Source of the DNA: Planctomycetota bacterium | GTDB taxonomy: Bacteria > Planctomycetota > UBA1135 > UBA2386 | DNA length: 64,000 nt | Reading direction: 5' to 3' | NCBI GenBank assembly: GCA_020638735.1 | Contig: JACKHZ010000010.1 | Location: 1-64,000 of the forward strand | Shown: piece by piece, positions 1-8,058 of the stretch | How the letters are laid out: every line of letters starts with the position of its first letter | Position numbering within the stretch: position 1 is the stretch's first letter | Made by a program: the position numbers and the translations under genes | The notes under the pieces: model-generated | Seen by the model: the letters and a program-made list of their open reading frames with translations, nothing else | Database searches by the model: none | Told to the model about the DNA's origin: nothing

Positions 1-17
1 GTGCGCCCCACCACCGG

Positions 18-353
18 GTGGGAGTGCTCCGTGAGGTGACACTTGATGCGGACCCATTCCGTGCCTTCAAGACACCACGAACCGCGATGGGGATGGCGCT
101 GCTTGGTCCGCTGGGGAACAAACCCGTGTCCCGTGTCACGATGCATGTCTACTCAGTCGTAGACGACGAGATCGAGAGCTACACGGTCTGGCTTCCACGT
201 TCCGTGCTGGCCGCGGCCAGAGTTGAGCGCGGGATGACTGTCGACCTGAGGTTCCAGATGAGACCCGCGGGAACCGACCATGTCTGGTGGGCCCGGCAGT
301 GTGAACTCGTGCAGAAGGGGAAGCGGGCGGTGGAGGAGGCGGGCGGCGCGTGA
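18..353 (+). CDS. Hypothetical protein, possibly 5'-truncated
   Basis: I do not recognise this 111-residue product. It has a plausible mixed alpha/beta composition (a VTMHVYSVVDDEIESYTVWL strand-like stretch, then a helix) and no signal peptide or membrane segment. A GTG at 18 is the first start available, but the frame is open to the window edge, so the true start may lie outside. By eye its G+C and third-position G+C are clearly lower than those of all genes to the right, which suggests acquired DNA. It faces the remnant of a truncated lipoprotein gene on the other strand. Confidence 0.4.
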   Translation: MGVLREVTLDADPFRAFKTPRTAMGMALLGPLGNKPVSRVTMHVYSVVDDEIESYTVWLPRSVLAAARVERGMTVDLRFQMRPAGTDHVWWARQCELVQKGKRAVEEAGGA

Positions 354-454
354 ACCTCCGTGGTCCGATCCTCCAGTCTCGCAGGGAAAGCGAGGTTGAG
401 CATTGGTGGATGCTTGGGGAGGGGGGATGCGCTTGGCATCAGAAGGAGTTGACC

Positions 455-634
455 AACCTTCAGGTCGTTGCCGACCGGCGTGACCTTGGCCGTGATCGGC
501 AGCCTGGCGCCGCTGCGGGGCTCGGTCAGGTCGCCCTTCCAGGTGCCGGCGAAGCGGGTGGCGTCGAAGGTCGGGCCGCCGCAGGCGGCGACGGGCAGCA
601 GCGCGAGCAGCAGCAGGCCGGGGCAGTGGTTCAT
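455..634 (-). pseudogene. 5' remnant of a lipoprotein gene
   Basis: The frame starts with a good lipoprotein signal (hydrophobic core, lipobox ending in Cys18). It continues with a lipocalin-like stretch (FAGTWKGDLTEPRSGARLP, then ITAKVTPVGNDLKVGQLL). After roughly residue 60 the translation loses all protein character and runs antisense into the unrelated frame at 18-353. I read this as a lipoprotein gene cut near position 455, with foreign or rearranged sequence to its left. The breakpoint is approximate. The rest of 354-736 holds no gene I can support; a small inverted repeat lies at 378-394. Confidence 0.4.
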
Positions 635-736
635 TGGTGTCGTTCGCGGCCCGGCTCACCGTATGCCCGGGGGGGCGTGTCCTGGGTCCTTGGACCACCT
701 TGCCGGTCGCGGCCTTCCGGGCCATCATCTGCGCCC

Positions 737-991
737 ATGAAGAAGTGCCTTGGTTGGATCCTCCCGATGCTGCTGGTTGCCTGCGCGACGCCGAACGTCG
801 AGGTGGGTCAGGACATGCCTGCGCAGGACTCGTGCTGCTCGGAAGCCGGCGCGCCGGCCGGCGGCGGTGACTGCTGCTCCGAAGGCGGCGCCAAGGCCGA
901 GGTCAAGAAGGCCGAGAGCGGCTGCGCCGGCGGCGGCTGCTGCATGGGCGACGGCATGGCCAAGCCCGCGCCGGTCAAGGTCAACAACTGA
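737..991 (+). CDS. Cysteine-rich mini-lipoprotein
   Basis: An 84-residue protein with a short lipoprotein signal (lipobox LLVAC, Cys16). The mature part is almost entirely Gly/Ala/Lys/Glu with three CC pairs and one CAGGGCC motif. I chose ATG 737 because the signal peptide begins there; the upstream in-frame sequence is not protein-like. Paired cysteines in a small secreted lipoprotein could bind metal or form disulfides, but no family is recognised. It stands alone between the left-edge region and the sulfatase. Confidence 0.6.
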   Translation: MKKCLGWILPMLLVACATPNVEVGQDMPAQDSCCSEAGAPAGGGDCCSEGGAKAEVKKAESGCAGGGCCMGDGMAKPAPVKVNN

Positions 992-1132
992 CCTGGCCAG
1001 CGGTTGATCGGACCTCCCGGTCCTGATCCTCAAACGTGCTCCTCGCTTCCGTCGCGCCGCGGCGGGAGGGGAGCACGTCGCACGTACGGCCCGCTCGTGG
1101 ACCTGCTGCCGCGCGGCTGGTAGACCAGCCAC

Positions 1133-2488
1133 ATGCACCTGCCGCGCGCGGTCTCGTTCTCGCTGCTGCTGACCGGGACGCTGTTCGTCGCCCAGCAGCC
1201 AGCGACGCAGCAGCCGGCGACGACGAGCGCGCCGCCGAAGCGTCCGCACGTCATCGTCATCGTCAGCGACGACGCCGGCTACGCCGACTTCGGCGTGCAG
1301 GGCGCGCGCGACATCCGCACGCCGCGCATCGACTCGATCGCCCAGGGCGGCGTGCGCTGCACGCAGGGCTACGTGTCCGGCTCGGTCTGCAGCCCGACGC
1401 GCGCCGGGCTGATGACCGGGCGCTACCAGCAGCGCTTCGGTCACGAGAAGAACATCCCGCCGCAATGGAGCGAGGAGAACGGCCTGCCGCTCGACGAGCG
1501 CACGTTCGCCGACGAGTTGCTCGCCGCCGGCTACGGCACGGTCGCGCTCGGCAAGTGGCACCTCGGCTACGCCGACCACTTCCACCCGCGGTCGCGCGGC
1601 TTCGAGCACTACTACGGCTTCCTGCAGGGGCAGCGCTCGTACTTCCCGCTCGAGCGCGTGACGCGACTCAACCGGCTGCTGCGCGACCGCGACGTCGCGC
1701 CGGAGTCGTTCGACTACATGACCGACGAGCTCGGTCGCGCGGCGGCCAAGTTCATCGCCGAGCGCGGCGACCGGCCGCTGTTCCTGTATCTGGCGTTCAA
1801 CGCCGTGCACGGTCCGATGCACGCGACCGAGCAGGACCTGGTCGGCACCGTCGGTCCGCAGCGTCGCCGTAAACTGATCGCGATGACCCACGCGCTCGAC
1901 CGCGCCGTCGGCTACGTGCTCGACGCGCTCGACGAGCAGGGCATCGCCGACGACACGCTGCTGTTCTTCGTCAACGACAACGGCGGCGCGACCAACAACG
2001 CGTCGAAGAACGCGCCGCTGCGCGGCCACAAGGCGCAGGTGTTCGAGGGCGGCATCCGCGTGCCGTTCCTGGTGCGCTGGCCGGCGGGACTGCCGCAGGG
2101 CGCGGTCTACGAGCAGCCGGTGATCGCGCTCGACATCCTGCCGACCAGCCTCGCCGCGGCGGGCGCCGGGCGCGGCGGTGCCAAACCTCTGGATGGCGTC
2201 GACCTGCTGCCGTTCCTGCGCGGCGAGCGCGAGGGCGCGCCGCACGACGCGCTGTTCTGGAAGATGGGCGACACCTGGGCGGTGCGCAGCGGCGATCACA
2301 AGCTGCTGCACCAGGAGAAGGGCGCGCCGATGCTGTTCGACGTCGCCGCCGACATCGGCGAACAGAACGATCTCGCCGCGGCGCAGCCGGAGCGCGTGGC
2401 GGCGCTGCAGGCGCGCTACGACGCGTGGGCCGCGCAGCTGATGAAGCCGCGCTGGGGCGCCGGCGCGGAGAAGGACGGGGACGACTGA
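1133..2488 (+). CDS. Secreted type I sulfatase (arylsulfatase family)
   Basis: A 451-residue hydrolase of sulfate esters, exported by an N-terminal signal peptide (about residues 1-20). The calcium-binding Asp pair is D46-D47 (IVSDDAGYADFG). The formylglycine signature is CSPTR at C86-R90, so the enzyme needs maturation by a formylglycine-generating enzyme. Further family motifs are GKWHLGY, the GPMH region and FVNDNGG. The size is usual for compact sulfatases, and the C-terminal subdomain (residues 370-440) is complete. The substrate cannot be told from sequence; sulfated polysaccharides are typical for Planctomycetota. The helicase gene begins 2 nt after its stop. Confidence 0.93.
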   Translation: MHLPRAVSFSLLLTGTLFVAQQPATQQPATTSAPPKRPHVIVIVSDDAGYADFGVQGARDIRTPRIDSIAQGGVRCTQGYVSGSVCSPTRAGLMTGRYQQRFGHEKNIPPQWSEENGLPLDERTFADELLAAGYGTVALGKWHLGYADHFHPRSRGFEHYYGFLQGQRSYFPLERVTRLNRLLRDRDVAPESFDYMTDELGRAAAKFIAERGDRPLFLYLAFNAVHGPMHATEQDLVGTVGPQRRRKLIAMTHALDRAVGYVLDALDEQGIADDTLLFFVNDNGGATNNASKNAPLRGHKAQVFEGGIRVPFLVRWPAGLPQGAVYEQPVIALDILPTSLAAAGAGRGGAKPLDGVDLLPFLRGEREGAPHDALFWKMGDTWAVRSGDHKLLHQEKGAPMLFDVAADIGEQNDLAAAQPERVAALQARYDAWAAQLMKPRWGAGAEKDGDD

Positions 2489-2490
2489 GC

Positions 2491-4239
2491 GTGCAGCTGT
2501 CGCTCGAACAACGCCTGCTGCGCTTCCTCGCCCGCGAGGAGCGCGACGAACAGCGCACGAGCCGGGAGCTGCGCGCGCAGCCGGTCGAGCTGCGCGTGCT
2601 CGAGGGCGAGTGCCTGCAGGGCGCGATCTACCGCCGCGCCGAGGGCTCGTCGTTCGTCTTCGAGCTGCGCGACAACACGTCCAAGTTTCGCGCCGGCGAC
2701 CCGCTGGTGGTCGGCGACGGCGTCGATCTCGAGGGCGGCTGCGCGCTGTCGTACGGCAGCTACGACGCCGAGACCAGGCTGTTGCGGCTCGAACCCGATC
2801 CGTTCGTGCGCGACGCCGATCCGTTCTTCGAGCCGGGCGAGACCTACGTGCTCGATCGGCGGCCGCTCGGGCTGCAGGGCCGACTGCGCGACGCGGTGCG
2901 CGGCGCGTTCGCGTCGAAGCAGCTGGTGGCGGTGCTCGACGGCGAGCACGAGCTGAGGCGTGACGAGGGGCGGTACGAGCGCGCCAAGGCAGCGCTCGCG
3001 CGCACCGGCCTCAACCCGGCGCAGGTCGAGGCCGGCGCGGCGGCGGTGGCGACCGAGAGCCTGGCGCTGGTGCAGGGGCCGCCCGGCACCGGCAAGACGC
3101 GGCTGTTGGCGACGACGGTGGCGATGCTGTGCGCGGCTGGGTGTCGCATCGCGGTCTGCGCCTTCACCCATCGCGCCGTCGACAACGCGCTGCTGGCGCT
3201 GCGTCGCGCCGCGCCGGACCTGCCGCTGTTCAAGCTGTCGTCTTCGTCCACCGACGGCGTCAAGCTGCTGCGGCAGAACCGCGTGCAGCTCGCCGACGCG
3301 CGGCGTTCGCGGTTTCCCGACAAGGCGTGCGTGGTCGCCGGCACGTGCTTCCAGCTGGCCAAGCTGCACGAACGCGAGCGCTTCCACTACACGGTGTTCG
3401 ACGAGGCGGGCCAGCTGCCGATCCCGCACGCGCTGCCGGGCATGCTGCGCGGCTCGCGCTGGCTGTTCTTCGGCGACCACGAGCAGCTGCCGCCGGTGGT
3501 GACGACCGCGCACGCCGACCGCGGCGCGGCGGCGTCGATCTTCGAGCACCTGCACGTGCGCTTCGGCTCGCTGCTGCTCGACACGACCTATCGCATGAAC
3601 GACGGCGTCTGTCGCGTCGTCAGCGAGACGTTCTACGGCGGCAAGCTGCATCCGGCCGCCGAGGCGGCGGCGCGGCGGTTGCCGTTCGCGCCGGGCGGTC
3701 GCCTCGACGACGTGCTCGATCCCGCCGTGCCGATGGTGTGGCTGCGCATCGACCACCGGCAGCCGGGGCAGCGTTCGGTCGAAGAGGCCAACGCCGTCGC
3801 CGACCTGGTCGAGGACGTGGTGCGCCGGCACGGCGTGCCGCCGGCCGAGGTCGCCGTGATCGCCCCCTTCCGCGCCCAGGTGCGCGCGATCCGCACCGCG
3901 ATCCAGCACAAGGCGCTGTCCGGTGCCGACGAGCTGACGATCGAGACCGTCGAGCGCGTGCAGGGGCAGGAACGCGAGGTCGTGGTGCTTTCGCTGACCG
4001 CCGGCGATCCCGCCGAGTCCAAGCAGCAGGGTGCGTTCCACCTGTCGCTCAACCGGCTCAATGTCGCGCTGTCGCGGGCGCGCACCAAGGCGGTGCTGGT
4101 CGGCAGCGCGCACGCGTTCGACGCGTTGCCGCACGACGCCGAGGCGTTGCGCATGGCGTCGCGCTGCAAGGAGCTGCGCGATCGCCTGCATCAGGTCGAC
4201 CTGACGAAGCTCTACGTGGTCGGGCCGGCGGGCGGGTAG
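2491..4239 (+). CDS. Superfamily 1 DNA/RNA helicase (IGHMBP2/UPF1-like)
   Basis: A 582-residue SF1B-type helicase. Residues 1-150 form a beta-rich stalk/OB-like region. Walker A is GPPGTGKT at 196-203. Then follow DEAGQ (motif II), GDHEQLPPV (motif III), the TYRMN region, APFRAQV, VERVQGQEREVV (motif V) and LNVALSRARTK (motif VI), in the order seen in UPF1/IGHMBP2/Dna2 relatives. GTG 2491 is preferred because it follows the sulfatase stop directly; an upstream ATG (2425) would overlap the sulfatase and adds Arg-rich noise. It is probably cytoplasmic nucleic-acid metabolism, with the exact role unknown. Confidence 0.88.
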   Translation: MQLSLEQRLLRFLAREERDEQRTSRELRAQPVELRVLEGECLQGAIYRRAEGSSFVFELRDNTSKFRAGDPLVVGDGVDLEGGCALSYGSYDAETRLLRLEPDPFVRDADPFFEPGETYVLDRRPLGLQGRLRDAVRGAFASKQLVAVLDGEHELRRDEGRYERAKAALARTGLNPAQVEAGAAAVATESLALVQGPPGTGKTRLLATTVAMLCAAGCRIAVCAFTHRAVDNALLALRRAAPDLPLFKLSSSSTDGVKLLRQNRVQLADARRSRFPDKACVVAGTCFQLAKLHERERFHYTVFDEAGQLPIPHALPGMLRGSRWLFFGDHEQLPPVVTTAHADRGAAASIFEHLHVRFGSLLLDTTYRMNDGVCRVVSETFYGGKLHPAAEAAARRLPFAPGGRLDDVLDPAVPMVWLRIDHRQPGQRSVEEANAVADLVEDVVRRHGVPPAEVAVIAPFRAQVRAIRTAIQHKALSGADELTIETVERVQGQEREVVVLSLTAGDPAESKQQGAFHLSLNRLNVALSRARTKAVLVGSAHAFDALPHDAEALRMASRCKELRDRLHQVDLTKLYVVGPAGG

Positions 4240-5864
4240 GCGCGTCTCATTCGTCGCCGGCGCGCTCGTCGAGCAGCAGCCACGCCAGCAGCGTCGTCGA
4301 TCAGCTGCGTCCAGCTGCAGCGCGCCAGCAGCTGGTCGACAGCGGCGCCAGGTCGGTCGACGTCGTCGGCGGTGACCTTAGGCGCGACGAAGCGCTGGTG
4401 CAGGCGCGCGGTGACCTCGGCGTCGGCGTCGCTGGCGTCACCGCCGGCGGCGGCGCGGGCGGCAGCGCGCTGCTTCGCGGTCGCGGCGTCGACGTTGACG
4501 AACACGAACGACACCGTCGTGCCGGTCTGCGCCGCCGCCGCGCGCGCCTCGGCGCGCAGCGCCGGCGTCGCGAAGTTGCCGTCGAGCAGCACCACCGCGG
4601 CGCCGGCGGCGGTCTGCTGCGCGGCGTGCTCGAACAGCGCGCCGTAGGTCAGCCGCGAGAACTCCGGCGTGTAGTGCGCGGCGGTCGCCGGCTGGTCCGG
4701 GGCGAGGCCGGCCAGCTGCTTGCGCAGCACGTCGGTGGCGAGCGTCGGCCACTGCAGCTGCTCGCCGAGCGCGCGGCACAGCCCGCTCTTGCCGCTGGCC
4801 GGCGGCCCGCACAGCACCAGCCAGCGCGGCGGGGGCGCTTCGAGCAGCAGCGCCGCCGCAAGGCGCGCGTGACGACGGCACGAGCTGCGCGCGCCGTCGC
4901 GATCAGTGTCGTCCAGCTCTGCCTCTGCCGCCGCCATCGCCGCGACCTTGGCGCGCACCATCGCCCGGTAGCTGCACAGCAGCGGCATCAGCTCGGGCAG
5001 CTGCGTGTCGCCGCTCGCCAGCACGTAGGCGTCGACGAACGCGCGGGCCAGCGCCGGCGCGCCGCGGTAGCGCAGGTCCATCGCCAAGAACGCCACCTCG
5101 GTGGCGACGTCGCCGCAGCGGAAAGCCGGCTCGAACTCGATGCAGTCGTAGACCGTCGGCGGCGACGTCATGCAGACGTTGCGCGCGTGCAGGTCGCCGT
5201 GGCCGTCGACGACGCGGCCGCTCGCGGCGCGGCGCTGCAGCGTCGGCAGGCGGTGACGGAACTTCGCCTCGCTGCGCGCGGCCAGCCGCGTCAGCAGCGC
5301 CTTCGGCACCGGCTGGCCGGGCACCGCGGCGAGCTCGGTGAAGTTGTCGGCGGCGAAGCCGGCGAGGCGCTGCGGGTCGCCGAGTTCGCGCACGCGCGGG
5401 CTGCGCTCGGCCTGGTCGTGGAAGCGCGCGACGTGGCGCGCCAGCTCGGCGAGCTGCGCGGCGGTGACGTCGTGCGCAGCGAGCAGCTCGTCGAGCATGC
5501 GCTGCTGCGGCAGGCGGCGCATCAGCACGGCGTGATCGACGAGCTCGCCGTCGATCGTCGCGTCGGGCGGCCCGAAGCGCAGCCCGGCCGGCGTGCGACG
5601 CAGCTCGACGGTGCCGAGGTAGACGTCGCGGCAGAGGCGGCGGTTGAGGCGCACCTCCTCGTCGCAGGCGTGCTGGCGCGCGGCGAGCGTCGAGAAGTCG
5701 ACGAACGGCAGCTTCACCGCCTTCTTCAGCTTGTAGACCCGCTCGCCGACGATGCAGACCACCGACAGGTGCGTCTGGATCAGCTGCACCTCGCCGCCGC
5801 GCGCGGCCGCGCCCGGGTAGCACGCCGGGTCCGCCAGCTCGTGCAGCAGCGCCTCGGCGGTCAC
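4212..5864 (-). CDS. Bifunctional APH-family kinase / P-loop NTPase (COG2187-COG0645 type)
   Basis: A 550-residue two-domain protein. Residues 1-320 are an aminoglycoside-phosphotransferase fold with the catalytic loop GHGDLHARN and CIEFEP downstream. The C-terminal half is a P-loop kinase-like ATPase (GPPASGKSG). GTG 5864 overlaps the stop of the preceding small gene by 4 nt (GTGA), so it is translationally coupled. The last ~20 residues are an Arg-rich tail running 28 nt into the convergent helicase gene. A +1 shift near 4295-4310 would instead give a natural ending (LLAWLLLDERAGDE, stop at 4247), so a frameshift or base error is likely. Substrate unknown. Confidence 0.82.
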   Translation of the reverse strand: MTAEALLHELADPACYPGAAARGGEVQLIQTHLSVVCIVGERVYKLKKAVKLPFVDFSTLAARQHACDEEVRLNRRLCRDVYLGTVELRRTPAGLRFGPPDATIDGELVDHAVLMRRLPQQRMLDELLAAHDVTAAQLAELARHVARFHDQAERSPRVRELGDPQRLAGFAADNFTELAAVPGQPVPKALLTRLAARSEAKFRHRLPTLQRRAASGRVVDGHGDLHARNVCMTSPPTVYDCIEFEPAFRCGDVATEVAFLAMDLRYRGAPALARAFVDAYVLASGDTQLPELMPLLCSYRAMVRAKVAAMAAAEAELDDTDRDGARSSCRRHARLAAALLLEAPPPRWLVLCGPPASGKSGLCRALGEQLQWPTLATDVLRKQLAGLAPDQPATAAHYTPEFSRLTYGALFEHAAQQTAAGAAVVLLDGNFATPALRAEARAAAAQTGTTVSFVFVNVDAATAKQRAAARAAAGGDASDADAEVTARLHQRFVAPKVTADDVDRPGAAVDQLLARCSWTQLIDDAAGVAAARRARRRRMRRAYPPAGPTT

Positions 5865-5980
5865 GGCAGCATGCCCGTCGCCAGGTAGCCGAGGTAGAGC
5901 ACCGAGCCGATCAGCAGGCCGAGCACCAGCAGCTTCGCCGCCCGGCGGAAGGGGCGATCTGGGTGCTCGGCGTCGTTCAC
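5861..5980 (-). CDS. 39-residue single-pass membrane peptide
   Basis: A very short gene starting at GTG 5980. It encodes a charged N-terminus (NDAEHPDRPFRRAAK) and one membrane span (about residues 17-36: LLVLGLLIGSVLYLGYLATG). Its start overlaps the ligA stop by 4 nt and its stop overlaps the start of the downstream kinase by 4 nt, both as GTGA. The double coupling and the clean membrane segment argue that it is expressed. No family is recognised. The orientation is predicted N-in by the positive charges before the span. Confidence 0.6.
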   Translation of the reverse strand: MNDAEHPDRPFRRAAKLLVLGLLIGSVLYLGYLATGMLP

Positions 5981-7989
5981 AGGCTCTCCAGCAGCGCGAC
6001 GAACGCGGCCTCGTCGAGGATGCGCAGGCCGAGCTTCTCGGCCTTCTCCAGCTTGCTGCCGGCGTCCTCGCCGGCGACCACGTCGGTGACCTTCTTGCTG
6101 ATGCCGGACGCGGCCTTGGCGCCGAGCGCCTCGACCTTGGCCTTGGCGTCGTCGCGCGACATCGACGACATGCCGCCGGTGAAGACGAACACGCGCCCGC
6201 TCAGCGGTCCTTCGCCGATGCGTTCGGCGGCCTGCGGCTCGACGCCCGACGCGGCCAGCGCGGCCAGCGTCGCCTGGTTCTTCGGCGAGGCGAAGAACTC
6301 GATCAGCGCCGCCGCGACCTCGTCGCCGACGCCGTCGACCGCGAGCAGCTCGGCGTTGGTCGCCGCGCTCAGCTTGTCGAGCGTGCCGAAGTGCTGCGCG
6401 AGGTCGCGCGCGGTGGATTCGCCGACGTGGCGGATGCCGAGGCCGTTGAGGAAGCGCTGCAGCGGCGGTCGCCGGCTGTTGTCGATCTGCTTCAGCAGGT
6501 TGGTGGTGCTGGTCTTGCCCCAGCGCTCGAGCTCGAGCAGCTGCGCCTCCTTCTGCCGGAGGTCGAACACGTCCTCGACCGACGTCACCAGCTTCGCCTG
6601 CACCAGCTGCTCGACCTGCTTCGGCCCGAGGCCTTCGATGTCGAAGGCGCGACGTCCGGCGAGGTGCACGACGCGACCGACCAGCTGCGCCGGGCAATCG
6701 AGGTTGCTGCAGTAGACGAACTTGCCTTCGGCCTGCAGCGGGCCGTCGCACGCCGGGCAGGTCGCGGGCGGCGCAGCCGGGCGGGAATCGGGGCCGCGGT
6801 GCTCGGGGAACACGCGCACGACCTCGGGGATCACGTCGCCGGCGCGCTGGATCTCGACGACGTCGCCGGCGCGCACGTCGCGTTCGGCGAGCAGCGCCCA
6901 GTTGTGCAGCGAGGCGTTGCGCACCGTGACGCCGGCGAGCTCGGTCGGCTCGAGGTGCGCGACGGGCGTCACGGCACCCGTGCGGCCCACCTGCGCGCCG
7001 ATGCGCTCGACGCGCGTCGTGGCGAGCCGCGGCGCGAACTTGTAGGCGAGCGCCCAGCGCGGCGTGCGCGAGGTGCGGCCGAGCTTCGCCTGCAGGTCGG
7101 TGCGGTCGACCTTGGCGACCACGCCGTCCATCTCGTACGGCATCTCGTCGCGTCGCGCCTCGAGCTCGTCGCGGAAGGCGAGGATCGCGTCGAGGTCGGC
7201 GGCGGTGCGGCCGGGTGCGGCGACGGTGAAGCCCCACGCCGTCAGCTGTTCGCGCAGCTCGCCGTGCGTCGCGAACTCGCGGCCTTCGACGAAGCCGACC
7301 GCGAAGGCGAGGAAGTCGAGCGGCCGCCGCTTGACGACCCGCGGATCGAGCAGCTTCAGCGTGCCGGCGACGGTGTTGCGCGCGTTGCGGAAGGTGCCCT
7401 CGCTGCTGGTCTCCTCGCGCTGCTGCAGCGCGGCGAAGCCCTGCCGGGTCATGATCACCTCGCCGCGCACCTCGATACGGGTCGGGAAGGGGCCAGGTCC
7501 GGCGAGCTGCAGCGGCAGGTTGCGGATCGTCTTCAGGTTGCGCGTCAGGTCCTCACCGCGTTCGCCGTCGCCGCGCGAGAGGCCGCGAACCAGCGCGCCG
7601 TGCTCGTAGAGCAGGCTGGCGCTGACACCGTCGAGCTTGGGTTCGCAGCTCCAGGTCAGAGCGTCTTCGGCGCCGAGCTCGAGCAGCTTGCGGGCGCGCT
7701 CGACGAACGCGCGCACCTCGTCGGCGGCCATCAGCGAGTCGAGGCTGCCCATCGGCGCCAGGTGGGGGAACGTCGCGAACGAGCCGCCTTTCGGCAGCGG
7801 CGCGCCGACCCGCTGCGTCGGGGAGTCGGGCGTGATCAGCTCGGGGTGCGCCGCCTCGAGCTCGCGCAGCTGCACGAACAGCGCGTCGTACTGCGCGTCG
7901 GTCAGGTCGCTGTGGCCGCGGTTGTAGTACTGCTCGTCCGCGGTCCGGATCTGCCGGCGCAGGTCTTCGGCTCGGGGTTCTTGGCTCAC
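5977..7989 (-). CDS. ligA: NAD+-dependent DNA ligase LigA
   Basis: A complete 670-residue bacterial replicative ligase that seals nicks using NAD+. The adenylation lysine is K118 in CEPKLDGV. The N-terminal Ia domain carries the conserved YYNRGHSDLTDAQYD block. The OB fold follows, then a four-Cys zinc finger (CPACDG ... CSNLDCPAQ), the helix-hairpin-helix repeats and a C-terminal BRCT domain (about 595-670, beginning GPLSGRVFVFTGG). ATG 7989 gives the usual N-terminus. It heads a coupled unit with the 39-residue membrane peptide and the APH-type kinase. Confidence 0.97.
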   Translation of the reverse strand: MSQEPRAEDLRRQIRTADEQYYNRGHSDLTDAQYDALFVQLRELEAAHPELITPDSPTQRVGAPLPKGGSFATFPHLAPMGSLDSLMAADEVRAFVERARKLLELGAEDALTWSCEPKLDGVSASLLYEHGALVRGLSRGDGERGEDLTRNLKTIRNLPLQLAGPGPFPTRIEVRGEVIMTRQGFAALQQREETSSEGTFRNARNTVAGTLKLLDPRVVKRRPLDFLAFAVGFVEGREFATHGELREQLTAWGFTVAAPGRTAADLDAILAFRDELEARRDEMPYEMDGVVAKVDRTDLQAKLGRTSRTPRWALAYKFAPRLATTRVERIGAQVGRTGAVTPVAHLEPTELAGVTVRNASLHNWALLAERDVRAGDVVEIQRAGDVIPEVVRVFPEHRGPDSRPAAPPATCPACDGPLQAEGKFVYCSNLDCPAQLVGRVVHLAGRRAFDIEGLGPKQVEQLVQAKLVTSVEDVFDLRQKEAQLLELERWGKTSTTNLLKQIDNSRRPPLQRFLNGLGIRHVGESTARDLAQHFGTLDKLSAATNAELLAVDGVGDEVAAALIEFFASPKNQATLAALAASGVEPQAAERIGEGPLSGRVFVFTGGMSSMSRDDAKAKVEALGAKAASGISKKVTDVVAGEDAGSKLEKAEKLGLRILDEAAFVALLESL

Positions 7990-8058
7990 CGCATGAGGGT
8001 TTAGCCGCGCGGCGCTCGTCGTGCACCAGTTCGTGGCACAACCGGCGACGGGCCAGGC

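Noticed and set aside
354..460. Possible integron attC site beside the left-edge frame
   Set aside because: GTTGAGC at 395-401 fits the core consensus GTTRRRY, but no matching inverse core or long imperfect palindrome is visible.
2416..4191. A 591-codon open frame antisense to the helicase
   Set aside because: Arg/Gln/His-rich with no family pattern; a shadow of a high-G+C gene. The plus-strand frame has all helicase motifs.
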